A stretch of 27,218 nt of DNA from Schoenoplectus triqueter (GCA_964058805.1 CAXKVV010000398.1:1-27218); one strand, 5' to 3'; shown: positions 11,297 through 21,699, counted from the stretch's first letter. The notes: generated from the sequence alone by a model not told the origin. A program made the numbers and translations.

Positions 11297-11342
<46 letters not shown>

Positions 11343-11966
11343 TATTATTATTAAATTATTATTATCATTACTATTAGTATTATTATATTATTTATTATTA
11401 TAATAAATATAATTTTAATATTATATTATGTTATGATGATTATGATTATGATTATTATTACTTATTATTATTTTATTATGTTGATTATAGTTATGATTAA
11501 TTTATTATTATATTATTATAATTATAATTATTTATAATAATAATTATTATTATGATTATATTTTTATTATTATATTATTATGATTATGGTTATATTATTA
11601 TGATTATGATTATAATTATTATTATCATGATTATGATTATTATATTAGGATTATAATATGATTATATTATTAAAATTAAGATTATTATATTATTATTATA
11701 ATTATGATTGTAATTATAATTTATTATTATTATATTACTATATTATGATTATTTTTATTATTTTATTATTATTATTATCTTACTATTATGATTATGATTA
11801 TTATTATTATTATCATCATCATTATTAATATCATAATTATTTATATTTTAACTATTCTGAGTCAGATGATATTTTCGTTCTTCCGAATAGTCATAAATAT
11901 TACTCTACCAAAAAAATACTATTCTATCGTTCTTTCAAAATTATTTTTTAATTTGCCAAACGAATC
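11028..11966. mobile_element. Tourist/Harbinger-like element B, inverted relative of A
   Basis: It starts GGGTTTGTTTGGCAC and its inverted right end reads GATTCGTTTGGCAAATTA. CTA flanks it at 11025-11027 and 11967-11969, shared with element A on the left. The core at about 11205-11850 is TTA-type microsatellite, the complement of the core of A. The right arm (about 11790-11966) inverted matches the left arm of A, including ATAATTATGAT and GATGATGAT. A and B together form a 1.65-kb near-palindrome. Confidence 0.65.
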
Positions 11967-12466
11967 CTAGTGTGCAGTGAACTCATATTTTTTGGAAAGC
12001 TAACTTCTACGGAGTATGTGATTGTCTTTATTTTTATTCATCTGATCATCGATCAATGAATTTAATTTAATGCTAATAAATTTTTAGTACATCAAATTTC
12101 ATATTTACTTTATTAATTATTAATTGTTTAGATTAAAACGAACCGTTTCGTGGAGATCTCCATAGAGAAACCTCCGAGGAAGAGCGTCCAGTGTGCAGTA
12201 GTCTTCCAGTTCCAGACCTCTAAATACTTTATTTCTCAAAAGAATGAAAGAAATAAAAAGGAACACAAATCACACAAATGCGGAATGCCTGGTCCGAATT
12301 TGTATTATTAACCTTTTTATTGGTTTGTTTATTGAGCGGAAAAATATTTTCAATCGTTTATTGGTTTGATTCTCTATAATTCTCTTTCGGAGACTTTCGC
12401 CTTTTGCTTCCCTATTTGGCCTTTTCTTCTCCCACGATACTCTCTGTGCTCTGAAGATATCAATCC

Positions 12467-14033
12467 ATGGCGGTAAGAGCAGATCTTCTGAGTTCTGTTC
12501 TTTTTTTTTCTTCTAATAGGATTATACTGTATATTTCAGTCGGGTTTAAGCTTCAACTTTGTGATTATTGGGCTTGTGTGATTGACAGATGATTTTTTCT
12601 ATTTTCTGATATTTTAGCTAGTTGCTATTTTTATTCGAGTCATTGTCCATCTCTTGATCAATTTGATAAAGAATTATGCTGGAATTTAGGATCTGTACTT
12701 TGATTGCGCTTATTCCAGACTGTTGTTTAACTTCCAAGTTCATCCACGATTCTAAACAAAAAAATTGGAATGACACTTGAAGGGAAGTGAACATCTCTAT
12801 TTATAGATTAATCAGATGATTTATTTATATTCCCAAAGTGTAAAGGTAAAGGGCACTTCAATTTTGGCCTCTTTAAGTTTCTGAAGTTGTTCAATTTTGG
12901 TATTTGTAGGAAGAAAATGGACGCCCCTTGCCAAAGTTTGGAGATTGGGATGTGAACGATCCAGCCTCTGCCGATGGCTTCACTGTGATTTTCAACAAGG
13001 CCAGGGATGAAAAGAAAGGGGGTAATACACAAGATACTGACTCACCTATGAAAGAAGACAGGAGCACGAAAGATGCACCGGGCCATACTACTCGGTCTAA
13101 TTCTGTAAGTTACTTTCTTTTTGTAATTGCTACAGAATTAACTCAAGTTACTGTCAGTTTACTCCTCTTGTCGGATAAACACAAGCTTAGCTTATATGAT
13201 CTAATTTGATCTCAAATAGCCCTTTACTGATAACACTGCTCTTGTTCAATGTGGATTTTTTTTTTTTTTTTTTTTTTTGTGAAATGAAATACATAACCAA
13301 CTTGAGAAGTAATCCAACCAGTAAAGTGGTATAGCAGAATTCATCCCCCCTTGGAAACTTGAGCATAAACCTGTAGTACAACTGGATGAGGTAAACCAGG
13401 GTCAGTCAGGTTCAGTTTTTATTAAACCCAGGTTGGTTATTTGGGTTATTTCCTCGTTTAATAAGTTTCTATTACCAGTAATTTGTGGCAGGGACTATCA
13501 GGTTTCAATACGGGAATCTCAGGTTCATGGGTTACACTTAACAGGGTGGGTCAATTTCCAGACAAACTTGATTGCTGTGATTCTGCATTGTTGGAGTTAT
13601 ATTCAGTAAAAGTTTCATGTAATACCAGTCAAAAAATTTCAATTTGTAATTGCTGAGGTCCAGAAAAGGTTAGTTGAGGTCGGACCTGATTGGAATTAGT
13701 TTGGTCTTTTAATTCATATATTGTGCCAACTTCTTGGGGTGGTTCAGTTTTCAGTTTTCTGGACTTCGATATGGCATGGTTAGGTCAAATCAGATAGATT
13801 GTACTGGATTCGTGAGCTATAATTTAACTGTCTTTCATTTTCTTTAAATCAGCTGTAACAATTACTGAACTAGCAGGTTTGTTTTGTGACCATGAACTTT
13901 ATATTCTGGAAATCATACTCCAAGAATTCCTTCCATGTGCTCTGTGTGTTACTAAACTTGAGCATTTCTATTTCTTGTGTTCCAGCAGAAAAAGTGGTTT
14001 TGCTGTGTGACATCCAGCCCAACACATACTTGA
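12467..14033 (+). CDS. RIN4/NOI-family protein (short NOI-domain protein, 82 aa)
   Basis: A small plasma-membrane-associated plant protein related to RPM1-interacting protein 4. Exon 1 codes only Met-Ala (12467-12472, ATGGCG then GTAAGA). Exon 2 is 12910-13104 and carries the NOI domain: [20 protein letters not shown] then [13 protein letters not shown]. Exon 3 is 13986-14033 and ends [20 protein letters not shown] is the motif at which the Pseudomonas protease AvrRpt2 cuts RIN4 relatives, and the paired cysteines fit the C-terminal acylation site that anchors RIN4/NOI proteins. All junctions are phase 0 and there are no stops; a Met-Ala first exon is typical of NOI genes. It has one NOI domain, not the two of full RIN4, so it is a short NOI protein. 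The promoter side carries the 1.65-kb insertion ending about 500 bases upstream. It is convergent with the CslE copy downstream. Confidence 0.85.
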
Positions 14034-14692
14034 TGTGAGAAAGCGCTCTACAGGTTAAAGAAAATTTCCAAATTGGTTTGATTTTGGAATATATTCTGAA
14101 CGATTGCTATATATAATTTTTGGTTCTGTATGCTATTTTGGTGGCCTCATATTGTAATTCTGTGAGATTGAAAGACAAAATGGAACTCTATAAAGTTGTG
14201 AGGCATATATATTCCTAAAGATTGGTTGCTTGTGGGTATGTGTATTTAGGTCGTACTTGTGTAATTTCATATGGTACTCTCTTCTCGGCATCGTCCATTC
14301 GGCAGTGTTCATTCTCTCTTTATGTGATGATGATTATTCTCCTCTGCGGGTAGGATTTTTTGATGTTACTCTTTTTAACATAACACTAGATTGTGTTTGA
14401 ATCTATTTCTTTGTTAGTCTCTAAACTAGATACATTCTTTCTCCTTGCTGAGATATCAGCCAATAATTTTATTCAATAGCACTCTTTATTCAACAATTTT
14501 TCCAACCCAAAACAAAAGACTTCATTTTTTGTTAATACAATCACAACATAAATGAACATAACATGTAATATGTCTTTCACATGACATGAAAGGAGAGAAA
14601 TATTAATAATCTGGTTGGCTAAGTGCACTATTCACTTCGACATGAAAGGAGCGAAATATCAATAATTTAGTTGGCTATATGCACTATCAACC
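14034..14692. other. Intergenic DNA between two convergent genes
   Basis: This holds the 3' flank of the RIN4/NOI gene (plus) and of the CslE copy (minus). GT right after TCTACAG near 14053 could be a donor of a 3'-UTR intron, unproven. TTTATT near 14468 and 14485 would be AATAAA-type polyadenylation signals on the minus strand for CslE. Nothing else is recognisable apart from the tandem repeat listed separately. Confidence 0.45.
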
Positions 14693-14696
14693 TCAG
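14585..14696. repeat. 56-bp tandem duplication across the CslE stop codon
   Basis: 14585-14640 and 14641-14696 are two adjacent 56-base units, both starting CATGAAAGGAG and both containing GTTGGCTA and TGCACTAT. By eye about three quarters of positions agree. The right unit contains the minus-strand TGA stop (14693-14695), so the extra unit lies in the 3' UTR. Confidence 0.8.
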
Positions 14697-17600
14697 ATAA
14701 AGGGAAGGTACGCAATAAGCATTGCAAAACTAAGAGATGTTATCAACACAGAAAATGGCAAACTTCCATCATCCTTTCGCATGAACAGAGCTTGGTAAAT
14801 CGGCAGATTAATAACAGTCAAAATCGCACAAAGAAAACCTTGGAGGAAGAACTCATCAACTCTCTCCATCTCCTTGCCCGCCAACAAAATCCCAAATCCA
14901 CCCAGTAGACAAAAAAGATTCAAGAAAGCAACTGAGGCGATAATGACCAAGTAAGGTGATGACGTTGAGCCGAACTCAATAATTCCCTGCTCATACCTCT
15001 TCTTGATGTCACCATCTGTTACTTTTTCTGTGATAGAGAAGGATAGTTTTGACAAATGAAAGAACTTGAGCATCGTGTCAATTGTTGCAAAGGTGAATGA
15101 GGTAATCTTTTTTATCAGCCACATTCTCTGGAGGTTCCACCATCCGACAAAAGTTCCGCCAAGTTGTATCGTCTCAGCTAAACTTAGGATATATGAAGCA
15201 CTTATGACATATATGAAAGGTAGCACCCATATGCTGGTAACCTGAAAAATTGACAAATTATTTTGCACTTGCATGATTAAAAAGAATTGATGTCATACTT
15301 GGTTTTAGTCTAAACAGGAAACATGCAGACTAAGGAACTGGTCTACCAACCAGAGATTGGTAGCACTAATCTTTATTTTTTATTTCATTATTTCTTACAT
15401 TTTTTTAAAGGAATTGAGATATATTGTTAATCTATGGACATAAAAGGATTTGGTGAATGTATTCTAGTCTGGTTTGTTAGCAAAAATCCACAGACTATAT
15501 GAATTCAGATCCCTTATTACAATGTTCAGTACAGTCGTAAAATAATTAATATGACCGACCTTTGCTAAGAGAAGGAATAATAACATATAACCAAGTAGGT
15601 AAACATGTTAGAGCCCATAATCCATACGTGAAGTAGCACATGATATGGCCGAAGCAAAGCTTCCCATGGCCCAGTAAAAGTGCATTGTACTTGGAAAGGA
15701 AAATCTGGAGGTTTCCCTCACCCCATCTCTTATATTGTACCAGGGCTTGTTCCAGTGTGGTTGGAGCCAAACCGAGAAAACTACTACGTTTAGGATAGCA
15801 GTAGGCTGATTTCCATCCTCGGCATTTGATCAGAAGCCCAGTTATCACGTCCTCTACTGGACAACCATATTTAATTCCAATCTGATAACACCAAAACATG
15901 TGAATTAAACCAGAGAGATTTTAATTAGATTTAGAGCTGGTCTCAGCTGAAATACAATGGCCGCTACAGTTTTCATTACAGCTTTGCCTAATTTTTTATC
16001 ATCAATATGTAATTTAATATTTAGTTTGTTTTATATTTTTTGATTCACATGGATGTTGAAGGTAGATTGAGGTTTGATTGGGGTAAATTGAAAATAATTG
16101 CAACATGATCAACATATTGTTTCAATTGTATAAGATTGTGGTTTGATTAGTTGGCCAAATGCAAATTGTTTCTCAGAACGGTAGATTGAGGGAGAGGGAG
16201 TATACCCCATTTCCCCATTGAGTGTTGATCTCATAGGTGCTGGTAGCAAGAGACTGAGCTCTCTCTTCCAAGTCAGAAATAGTTTCTCCACTTTTTCTGA
16301 CAACTCCTTTAGACCAGTCTTCCTTGTAATCCTTACTGCAAGGCCTCCCATAAAGAACTTCTCTTCGGTGAAAGCATCCTGTTCCCAAATAGGGGGGCCC
16401 ACCCCATCCATCCACTCCAGGAAAATCCAACTTAAATTGAATGAAAAAGTATATTATTAGTCTATGGTACATATTCACAACATAATTTTTCATTACGTAC
16501 TACTAAAGCGCATGGTTGGTATAATGGTCAAGATTTTGGAGTGTACATAGAAACAAGAGAAGGGAAAACTATGTATTCAACAAATGTTAATAAGAAGATG
16601 GTGGAAAACAAAATTATATATTGTCTCTATGCTACTACACAGAGAGAGACTCACAGCATTATGAACAGTTAAAGAATTGCCATAAATATCATATGAGTTG
16701 ATATTTTCAAAGTCTTGCGGATATTGCACAAAAGCAATGGGTTGACCTTGTTCTTCATCTAGAAGGAAGCATAGAGCCTCTCTGATACACTCTGAATTGT
16801 TGGAGTACATGTCACAATCAATATTGAGAATTATCGGGCTGTTACTTATTACTGAGGACACCCTTATCTGCATATATATAGTAATGGTTGAAGTCCATAA
16901 TTTAGCAAAAAGATCATAATGCAGTGATGAATCCAGAATTAGTATGTTGCAAATCATTACAAAACACAACTGGTAACAATTGAATCTTCGTTCAGATATA
17001 AATATTTGTTCTTATTTAATTTTAGTATTTAGTTTTTGTTTCTGTTCTCTTTAATGTGTAGTTTAAGTGTGATGCACTTCTTGGAATATTTCCCAAATAA
17101 TCTTTCCCCACGAAAGGATGAAAAAATGTCTTAATTTAAGCCCTCATCTGTAACGGTTGCCATACAAGTTCAACTAAGATTCGACAAAGTATTTTAAATC
17201 AAAATTTCAGAACCATTATTCCTAGTCATTAATTCATTATAGCAAGCACTCCTTATTGTCTCAGCTAAAAAAACAAATAATTGATGAAAAATTACTCACC
17301 AATGTATTCATAGCACCAGCTTTGAAGTTGTGGTGGTGCTCTGATCTCTTCTCGCGTGCCACATACACAACTGTCGGTAGTGCAGTCCCATCTTTGTCGA
17401 TTGCATCACAGTCCTTCCTATCATTTAAGACCTATAAGGCAATTTGTTGTTTGTTATATTTATAATATCCAATGACTGCCCATATGTTGAATTCTGCCAA
17501 TGCAGATATAAATGCCTAAATGAGAGTGATCCACTACTATTCTCGTATTCTACTTGCAAATAGTAGTAGCAATAATAGTAATTAGTGAAAAAAGAAAATG

Positions 17601-17995
17601 CCTGGACAATACCATGGTGATTCCCTGGAGTCATTTCTGCATCCCATTTGGAGAAGTGTTTATCTTTCGCTCTTACCTCTTCTGGAATTTTGCCTGATTT
17701 AGTAGCAGCATTGATTTGATTCACCATGTTTTCATACAGGCTCTAAAAGAAAATTAAAAAATTAAACCGGATCCCAATATTTAAGCATGTTGATTATTTA
17801 TTTTCCTGATTTATAAGAACAATTTCAAATGCAAATCCATGGCCACCTGCCCTTTTCTCCTTTGCTCGGCATGTGAGAAGCTCTGTACCACCATATGAGG
17901 CATGTGCCAACTAATATGGAAGTTGCATAGAGTCTATATGCAAGCATTCCCTTCTTCTTCTCACTAGCAAATAAACGTGAGTGATCATTTGCCAT
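14693..17995 (-). pseudogene. CSLE1: Cellulose synthase-like protein E, second copy with internal 5' deletion
   Basis: A direct duplicate of the left CslE copy. The exon 1 remnant is 17995-17837 (MANDHSRLFA to RWPW). It then runs straight into intron 2 and reaches TGA after three codons (ICI). Exon 2, with the DD catalytic aspartates, is missing. Remaining exons: 3, 17742-17602; 4, 17431-17300 (HHHNFKAGAMNTL); 5, 16867-16655 (NIDCDMYSNN, the DxD block); 6, 16430-16206 (GTGCFHRRE); 7, starting 15881 (CPVEDVITG, and LVQYKRW as the QxxRW motif); 8, 15241-14693, the C-terminal membrane helices, ending at TGA. Exon 7 reads SLSKGRSY then TAA at 15548-15546, where the family has a longer segment. 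The only nearby GT donor (after 15560) leaves phase 1 against a phase-0 exon 8. So there are two independent lesions. A transcript from exon 3 onward could exist but would lack the first catalytic aspartates. Confidence 0.82.
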
Positions 17996-18236
17996 CTCTC
18001 TCTGATCTCTTGATTTTTTTTTTGAAATCTTTGCAGAGGCTGCGAAGTCTCTGATCTCTAGAGTTGTTTAGAATTTCTTATGAGTATTTGAAATTAGCAA
18101 ATGTAAGGTAGAACATTCCATGAAGAGGCCAATCCATATATATATGTAACAGTGAAAGTGGGGTAACAGTCATTTTTCAGTGCGTTGATAATTAAGGAGT
18201 CAATTATTTATAGATAGTAAACATGTTATAAAAAAA
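17996..18236. other. Upstream flank of the second CslE copy
   Basis: Similarity to the flank of the left copy (2203 onward) continues only a few bases past the start codon, through a CT-rich leader with a 9-base gap, and stops by about 18020. Beyond that no feature is recognisable. The duplication therefore ends close to the start codon and may not include the promoter. Confidence 0.45.
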
Positions 18237-19666
18237 GGGAAAATTAATTTTATGTCACTCTAAAACTTCAAATTTAGCAAAATATCATTTTAAAATTTTC
18301 TCTTTGTTTAATGCCACTCCAAAATCAAATTATTTAGGTTTTTGCCACAATTATATACTTATGGTATAATTCTAGTTTAAAAGATCAGTTATTTGTATTT
18401 AATATTTTGTATTTCCATTTTTGTCCTTGTTCTTTTCTTCTGATCCCATTTATTTTTTCTGACATCACCTCATTTCCAAATTCCGATCTCCTTTCTTTCT
18501 ACTCTGAAATCGAGCAGCATCACCATTTCTTCCGATCTTACTAGATTCCAATCTCTTTCGGGACTATGCATCGCCGAGTGGAGGGAAGCAACAGTGCCGT
18601 GATTTCTTCCTGCGCCAAGCTAAGCGACTTGCAGACAGATATTGGTTGTCCGATTCGTAGAGTCATGTTCTGAGACTTATGAGTAGATGACAAGAAAATC
18701 CTAGAAGGATGTTCCACAAAAAGAAAAACATTTACAACAATAAATTTAGAATTTCTAATTTCTGATTTGTAGACTTCAAATGCTTCCGTACCAGAGTTTT
18801 TACTAGAATCTGGTCAGGAATGGCGTTGGTCAATTTTTGATTGTTGTGTTTAATCAACCATTACTCGTGCAAATCTTGGCCACAAGCCAGCATATATGGT
18901 ATGCTTGATTTGAGGTATCGCAATTTTTGATTGATGTCACTGAGCGATTCTGTGCATTATTATGAGTAAAATTGGGGTGATGTTAGTATATGACACAGGG
19001 AATTTAGCAACCTTTTTTCACTGATTTCTTGATTGTTTCTAGTGGTATTATGTGTTTTATTTAGATAGTACTGGTTAGTTGTGTTAATTCTCGTTACCTC
19101 AGTTTTTAGGCTGGCTTAGTGGCTTGGTGCCACTGATCATTAGGTTCATTATGGTGCTGATGAAATTTTACTTTTTCTTAGTTTTTTCAATAAAGAAATT
19201 TTACTTGTTGTGGCTTGGAATTATTTGTGCGATCCAGTTTCTTAATTTCTCGATTCTGATAACTTTCAGAGGATATCTAAGTGCAAATCTACATATGAGC
19301 TTCTTGACTTGGGTTGCCGAGCAGCAAGGAGACTAGGAGGAGATGTTGTTGAGACGACTCTCTAACATAGGTTGCCAATTTGGCATCATCATCAGGTGAC
19401 TGGACGAGCGACAGGAGAACAACAGAGAGGGAGAGTTAGCACAATTAATTGGTCAATTATTTATTTTCTTATCAGTGATTTGATTAGGGGTATATTAGTC
19501 AACATAATTAAAATTTATGTTTTTATTAAATGATTACACAATTATACATGATAGATGGCAAAAACCTAAATAGATTAATTTTGGAGTGGTATTAAACAAA
19601 GAGAAAATTTTGAAGTGGTATTTTGCTAATTCTGAAATTTTGAGGTGACATAAAACCAATTTCCCC
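18237..19666. mobile_element. Mutator-like non-autonomous element with long TIRs (possible Pack-MULE)
   Basis: The left end (18237 to about 18347) and the inverted right end (19666 to about 19553) match over about 110 bases, with blocks such as TTTTATGTCAC, AAAATTTTCTCTTTGTTTAA and TTTAGGTTTTTGCCA. Both ends start GGG(A/G)AAATT. TIRs of this length beginning with G are typical of Mutator-like elements. A 9-bp TSD is not clear: TATAAAAAA against TAACAAAAC, 6 of 9. The interior has gene-like, less AT-rich segments with no transposase motifs. Confidence 0.65.
18420..19380 (+). other. Gene-like interior of the Mutator-like element
   Basis: At 18480-18570 the sequence looks like a pyrimidine-rich 5' leader, followed by ATG at about 18566 opening MHRRVEGSNSAVISSCAKLS up to a stop near 18670. 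Around 19268 a TTTCAG acceptor-like site precedes a segment reading RISKCKSTYELLDLGCRAA before a stop. The composition differs from the AT-rich flanks. I do not recognise either peptide; this could be a captured, decayed host-gene fragment. The 70-codon frame at 19124-19336 is low-complexity hydrophobic and probably chance. Confidence 0.3.
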
Positions 19667-20248
19667 TAACAAAACTATATTTTTGCTACGTACAATGGAG
19701 ATGAAAAAAATAAACATCCGGAATCACTATTAAAACTATGAGATTCAGTACACTTCGTTACTAAATGTTTTATTCTATTTTTTTAATATCGATTCTGACG
19801 GGTGCTGCATTACTAAAGAAAGAAAATATATCACCTGTCATAGTTTAAATTATATGACAGCGGTATCATTAGTGAGTGATAGTGAGGCCCACTCGATAAC
19901 AAAAACTTTCTAAATCTAATCTGGACCATTCAAATCAATTCAATGACCGACATTTTGTGTGATACTTTTCATATCATAGAAAGTATGACAGCGAATTTGA
20001 ATTTATCATAGGATTTTTTTTTTATTGGAAAGATTAGAGTTAAGTTCATAAATTTTATAATAATTTATAAAGACTCTCTTTCAGATTTCAAACCCATTAC
20101 TCATGGTATATTATAAACCTAACTCAATTGCCTCCATAATTGTTGATGAGACATTGCTTTCTTTTTTTATTTCGAATTCAAATAATTTTATCATCTTTCA
20201 TTAATTGCTGATGAGTCTCATCACAAAGAATACAAGCCACAAATTATA
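19667..20248. other. Unassigned AT-rich intergenic DNA
   Basis: No coding frame, TIR pair or RNA gene could be supported here. Confidence 0.4.
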
Positions 20249-21128
20249 GTCCTCACTAGAGTATTAAAAACGAGACGAGTAAGTAGATTGAGCATCAATT
20301 TCTCTCATCAACTAGCGGTGAAAATCGAGTATATTGGGACCGGTAAGGATTGGCAATACAAGCATCATCTGCTCTTCTACCACTTCTCTTCAGTCTGGTC
20401 CGGTCCAAACTCCCCCAATTCAAGGATAAGGACGGGGTCAAGGGACACAAGTTTGCATGGGTTGGACGATCTGAATTAGAGTATTTCAAAATGAAAAACT
20501 CCCGACCCAATCCATCTTAGATCCCGCAGATTGGACACTCACGGGTGGGGACATATCGGTCCGGTCTGAGGAGGGGGATAAGCATGTGTTTTTTTTTTGT
20601 TTGCAATTTAACAAATACACAAATTGGGAAGAATATGTTTGATAATTGATGTTGGATGCTTTCAACAATCAAGATGTTGCTCAATGGAACAAAATACTTG
20701 TGTTGCAGACCAATTGATTGCTGACTCAAGCAAAAATTCATTGCAATTTCTAGTAATGATAATATGTTAGGTAGGTTGTACCAGAAAAGCAGATACAGAG
20801 CTAGAACCTTTTAACAGAAGTGATTTTATAAATATAGTTTTCTAAGAAAAATATGTTACTCTCTTAAACAGTCTGGGTCTCTCGGATCATGGCACCAGAA
20901 ATTACACTACAATATAATGAGTTTCAGATTTTAGGATGTTTCATTCATGCCTTGAAGCTTAATTGAATGCTAAGATATGAAGTGGACATGAAATTCAAAA
21001 CAAGAAAACTTTTAGCTCTGCCTGCCTACTTAAGATGCTTGTTTTCTATGGCAGGCTAATGTTTGCTTTTTTTTTTTTAAAATTGGTAGTCTTGCTTATA
21101 TATATTGTTTTGGTTGTTGATGTTACAG

Positions 21129-21209
21129 AAATGTCATGTGAAGAACAAAAATATCAGAAAGTTCTTGGATGGTATCTATGTCAGTAAGAAGGACACCATT
21201 GTTGAGTAA
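21129..21209 (+). pseudogene. RPL9: Captured last exon of cytosolic ribosomal protein L9 (60S)
   Basis: After an intron-like tail ending TTGATGTTACAG, 26 codons read [20 protein letters not shown] then KDTIVE and TAA. This is the C-terminus of plant cytosolic RPL9 (uL6), where KCHVKN and [11 protein letters not shown] are conserved, with one terminal Glu fewer than I expect. The retained intron end shows the copy came from genomic DNA, not from a processed mRNA. No earlier RPL9 exon is visible upstream, so it cannot make L9. It lies inside the hAT-like element. Confidence 0.8.
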
Positions 21210-21323
21210 CAGTGAACAGTTTGAATTTTGTACTGCAATTTTAGTAGTTCTGTTACTTTTTTTTAGCAGTCTAATGTTTGCTTTCTTTTTAGTAGTGTGG
21301 GTCTAGATGGTTCGGATCTAGAT

Positions 21324-21495
21324 TAGGAGCGGAGTCAGATATTAGATCAGAGGGGGGCAAAAAAAAATTAAGGGAACAAATTTTAATTTTTTTTCGGTAC
21401 AAACATATTTTTCTAATTTTTTTTTCTGAAAATACATATAATTACAAGAGTATTTTTGAAAAAATTTCTAGCCGGGGAGCTAGGCTCCGCCCCTG
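21324..21495. mobile_element. dTph1-like hAT MITE, 172 bp, nested
   Basis: The left end TAGGAGCGGAGTCAG and inverted right end CAGGGGCGGAGCCTAG match the CAGGGGCGGAGC terminus class. Flanking 8-mers ATCTAGAT (21316-21323) and GTCTAGGC (21496-21503) share TCTAG, and all three differences are transitions. It is inserted 3' of the RPL9 fragment, within the larger hAT-like element. Confidence 0.65.
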
Positions 21496-21699
21496 GTCTA
21501 GGCAGATACAGATATAGACGGAGTAGGTTTAGACAAGTTACGAGTATTAATGGGCGGATTAGGGGAGGTTAATGTGAGAAATTTAAAATTAGATCCTTAA
21601 TAGAACTGAGTTTTTTTCAGGTCCATTACAGGAACGCGATCACAAAATTTCACTGAACAGATTGATCCATTCATATATTTTTAATACTCTAGTCCTCAC

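Larger units (their letters stand above)
20257..21691. mobile_element. hAT-like non-autonomous element carrying a host gene fragment, 1435 bp
   Basis: The perfect 14-base TIR TAGAGTATTAAAAA opens at 20257 and its inverse closes at 21691. The 8-bp TSD GTCCTCAC is identical at 20249-20256 and 21692-21699. TSD length and TAGAG terminus fit hAT. The inside contains a ribosomal protein L9 fragment (21129-21209) and a nested 172-bp dTph1-like element (21324-21495). No transposase is visible. The identical TSD suggests this is younger than the neighbouring elements. Confidence 0.75.

Noticed and set aside
13250..13300. Long poly-T run in RIN4/NOI intron 2, possibly a retroposed poly-A tail on the minus strand
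   Set aside because: No SINE A/B boxes or processed gene upstream of the tail, and no flanking direct repeat seen.
16109..16411. 100-codon minus-strand frame starting MDGVGPPIWEQDAF
   Set aside because: Shifted frame over CslE exon 6; the correct frame reads VDGWGGPPYLGTGCFHRRE.
16511..16545. tRNA-like start GCATGGTTGGTATAATGGTC
   Set aside because: Resembles a tRNA A-box region but no anticodon arm, B box or acceptor pairing follows. It lies close to CslE exon 5, downstream of it on neither strand in a meaningful way.
18227..19675. 9-bp TSD for the Mutator-like element
   Set aside because: Only 6 of 9 match and the left flank is a poly-A run, so it was not counted as evidence.
20288..20741. 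Several 60-74-codon frames on both strands within the hAT-like element
   Set aside because: Mutually overlapping, no motifs, no splice context; taken as chance.
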